From CAYTZN01 sp964442495 (GTDB lineage: Bacteria > Pseudomonadota > Gammaproteobacteria > Legionellales > Legionellaceae): DNA of 64,000 nucleotides. The stretch covers positions 1 through 64,000 of the forward strand of contig CAYTZN010000009.1 in the NCBI GenBank assembly GCA_964442495.1, read 5' to 3'. This document shows, piece after piece, positions 62,595 through 64,000 of the stretch. The notes beneath the pieces were generated by a model. It ran no database searches. It saw only the letters and a list, made by a program, of their open reading frames with translations, and had not been told where the DNA came from. Within the stretch, counting starts at the first letter, position 1; every line of letters starts with the position of its first letter. The translations under genes were made by a program, and so were the position numbers.

Positions 62595-63992
62595 TCATTC
62601 TTTAATGATAAGCAGTGTAGGCGATGTGTGATGCGGCAATATTTTAACACAACGTTTTGGCAGCATGACATGATTAAATTTAAAGTTAGGTAAATTTTGC
62701 ATCAAGTAATGCTGTGCTGTTTTGGGAGGAAGAGAATGATGCTTATTTGTATTGATAGGGGTCAATGCGACACTTCCCAACCAAATGGGTTGGAGATAAT
62801 GGAGTAGATGGTAGTTGGAACGCCATATCCGTAATGTTAGGAGATGACGATCATTATTTTCATGCCGGGTCATGATTAAAATGGGTTTTTTATTGAGATA
62901 AAACTCAGGCTTTAAGGGTAGTTTGTCCGGAGTGGCTTCACCTCCTGCGCGCAAGAGGAGTGAGTAAAAAATAGAATTGGTTTTAGGCTTCCAGCCTTGC
63001 TCTTCTAAAGCATTTTGCAGGGTTTGGAGGGAGCCTGCGTATTGGATATTTAATAAACCCACACGTTGTCCGATTCGATTTGTACTGTACATTGGCAGTA
63101 GGGGGCGTTGCTGGTTCCACCAGACATCATCTGTTAGAACATATTGCTCAAGGTGCGGGGAATAGATACGTACTAGATTTTTAAAATCCAATCGGTAAGA
63201 AAAGCAAATGGCTAAGGTAAACAATAAAAAAACAATAATCATCGGTAGTTGAGAGTGTTTTTTTAAAGGTTTTTTTCGTCGGTAAAAAATCCAAAGCAAC
63301 AGCAACAAGGTGAAGCTGGAAGAACATGAAGCAATGACGCTCATCAGCCAGTTATCACCCAGATAAACAGGCGCAACAAAGCTGATCATTAATAGAAAGA
63401 TCAATACAATTTTTATGCAAAGCATGGTGATAGTCCGATATTCTTGCCTTATGTATAAAATTAAAAAGCTAAAAAGTGCAGTTGCAAAGGCTGCATGAAC
63501 GGCCGGAAAGGATAAGGGCGTGTGTTGTCTTAGCAGGCCATTGGGTTTAGGAATATCTATTAATACAGTTAATAGAGAAAGAAGGGCGCTGGTTGTTAAA
63601 ATAAGTAATAGCCAATAACCGAGGGTTCGCCACTTTTTGTAATAGATGGCATAAATGCTGGTTGCAATGGCAAGTGAAAGTAACGGTAATGGTCTTGTGA
63701 GTAGACTAATAATAACGAAAAACGTGTCTAGATGCGGTGTACGTGTGCTTTGAAAAAAAAGATAAGCTGGATTATTGATTGAAACGACCCATGTATCTTG
63801 TGAAACAAACGTGATGGTGACTAACGAAAAAACAAAAAAGAGCATGGTGAGTAATACAAGGCTCGCCGTTGCGTAGTGATTTTTCTCATGAAAGGGAGCG
63901 ATACGTTTAGTATATTTAGACCAGGTAGGGTGATTTTTTAACCTATTCCACAACGAATGTAATTTAACACGTAAAAAACGGTTAATGCGCAC
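62595..63992 (-). CDS. PAP2/LssY-type membrane protein with degenerate phosphatase motifs (possibly 5'-truncated by the window edge)
   Basis: The 465-aa frame starts at a GTG (63992) but stays open to the window edge, so the N terminus may be longer. It has about nine membrane segments and a PAP2-like core, then a soluble LssY C-terminal domain (RIGQRVGLLNIQYAGSLQTL...EEQGWKP). In the core, the expected PSGH reads FPAVHA, and the expected SR-x-YLG-x-HW-x-x-D reads AP-V-YLG-D-NW-LMS. So Ser, Arg, the third-motif His and Asp are replaced. It is probably not an active phosphatase; it might have a transport or scaffold role. LssY lies in the Lss type I secretion region of Legionella in known genomes. 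Confidence 0.78.
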   Translation of the reverse strand: MRINRFLRVKLHSLWNRLKNHPTWSKYTKRIAPFHEKNHYATASLVLLTMLFFVFSLVTITFVSQDTWVVSINNPAYLFFQSTRTPHLDTFFVIISLLTRPLPLLSLAIATSIYAIYYKKWRTLGYWLLLILTTSALLSLLTVLIDIPKPNGLLRQHTPLSFPAVHAAFATALFSFLILYIRQEYRTITMLCIKIVLIFLLMISFVAPVYLGDNWLMSVIASCSSSFTLLLLLWIFYRRKKPLKKHSQLPMIIVFLLFTLAICFSYRLDFKNLVRIYSPHLEQYVLTDDVWWNQQRPLLPMYSTNRIGQRVGLLNIQYAGSLQTLQNALEEQGWKPKTNSIFYSLLLRAGGEATPDKLPLKPEFYLNKKPILIMTRHENNDRHLLTLRIWRSNYHLLHYLQPIWLGSVALTPINTNKHHSLPPKTAQHYLMQNLPNFKFNHVMLPKRCVKILPHHTSPTLLIIKE

Positions 63993-64000
63993 AAGGCCCC

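Noticed and set aside
1..64000. tRNA, rRNA, CRISPR arrays or prophage
   Set aside because: I looked for T-loop-like GGTTCRANTCC signatures, regularly spaced repeats and phage structural genes by eye and found none; a tRNA or covariance-model scan would settle it.

Overview
The window looks like a chromosomal segment from a Legionella-type gammaproteobacterium (order Legionellales). Base composition is moderately AT-rich. It encodes a legiolysin-type 4-hydroxyphenylpyruvate dioxygenase with the other homogentisate-pathway enzymes, a PAP2/LssY-type membrane protein, and several large proteins without recognisable enzymatic domains whose style resembles Dot/Icm effectors. No rRNA, tRNA, prophage or CRISPR array was seen. 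Assignment to Legionella is inference from gene content.

Layout. 1-1.2 kb: an apparent IS21-type element end abuts a broken cysteine-hydrolase-like gene, frameshifted by an exact 11-bp tandem duplication. 1.3-6.8 kb (minus strand): soluble lytic transglycosylase, rpe, two paralogous outer-membrane barrels and nadE. 7-9.2 kb: a SWIM/SNF2 helicase. 9.3-10.4 kb: coaE and a duplicated-domain secreted protein. 10.4-15.3 kb: the biotin locus, bioA divergent from bioBFHD, with a BirA-type operator between them. 15.4-21.7 kb: fmdB-like, DUF502, aspS, an MscK-like channel and mutH, closely packed. 21.7-25.8 kb: accessory small genes, including an effector-like gene behind a PmrA-like box, a BON lipoprotein, a Gln-rich secreted coiled coil, a cold-shock protein, a DUF1415 protein and a disordered Ser/Ala-rich protein.

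26-28 kb: lolC-lolD. 28-31.1 kb (minus): a cytochrome bd operon with two small subunit genes (cydP-cydA-cydB-cydX). 31.4-33.4 kb: asnS and a secreted Cys-containing protein. 33.5-38.7 kb: phenylalanine/tyrosine catabolism (fahA-maiA, and leucine/phenylalanine-dehydrogenase-like, O-methyltransferase, hppD), with a C39-like cysteine-protease-fold gene between the two units. 39-44.4 kb: ugpQ/ugpB-like, a persulfide-dioxygenase-like metallo-beta-lactamase, a Kef-type antiporter, ampE and a Cys-rich lipoprotein. 44.4-49.9 kb: pyruvate dehydrogenase (aceE-aceF-lpdA). 49.9-54.3 kb: rimI, a DUF3309 protein, a PolB-like exonuclease, queC, a small membrane protein, pdxJ and a short remnant of a 2-oxoacid:ferredoxin oxidoreductase alpha-subunit gene. 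54.4-61 kb: a BI-1 family protein, a nitrilase-family hydrolase, tldD and mfd. 61-64 kb: a second effector-like gene and the PAP2/LssY protein whose phosphatase motifs are degenerate.

Most of the window is housekeeping sequence. The most informative signals are the doubly damaged hydrolase gene, the BirA operator, the two effector candidates, the complete small-subunit set of the cyd operon, the korA-like remnant and the catalytically degenerate PAP2 protein. I did not find a clearly new multi-gene system.
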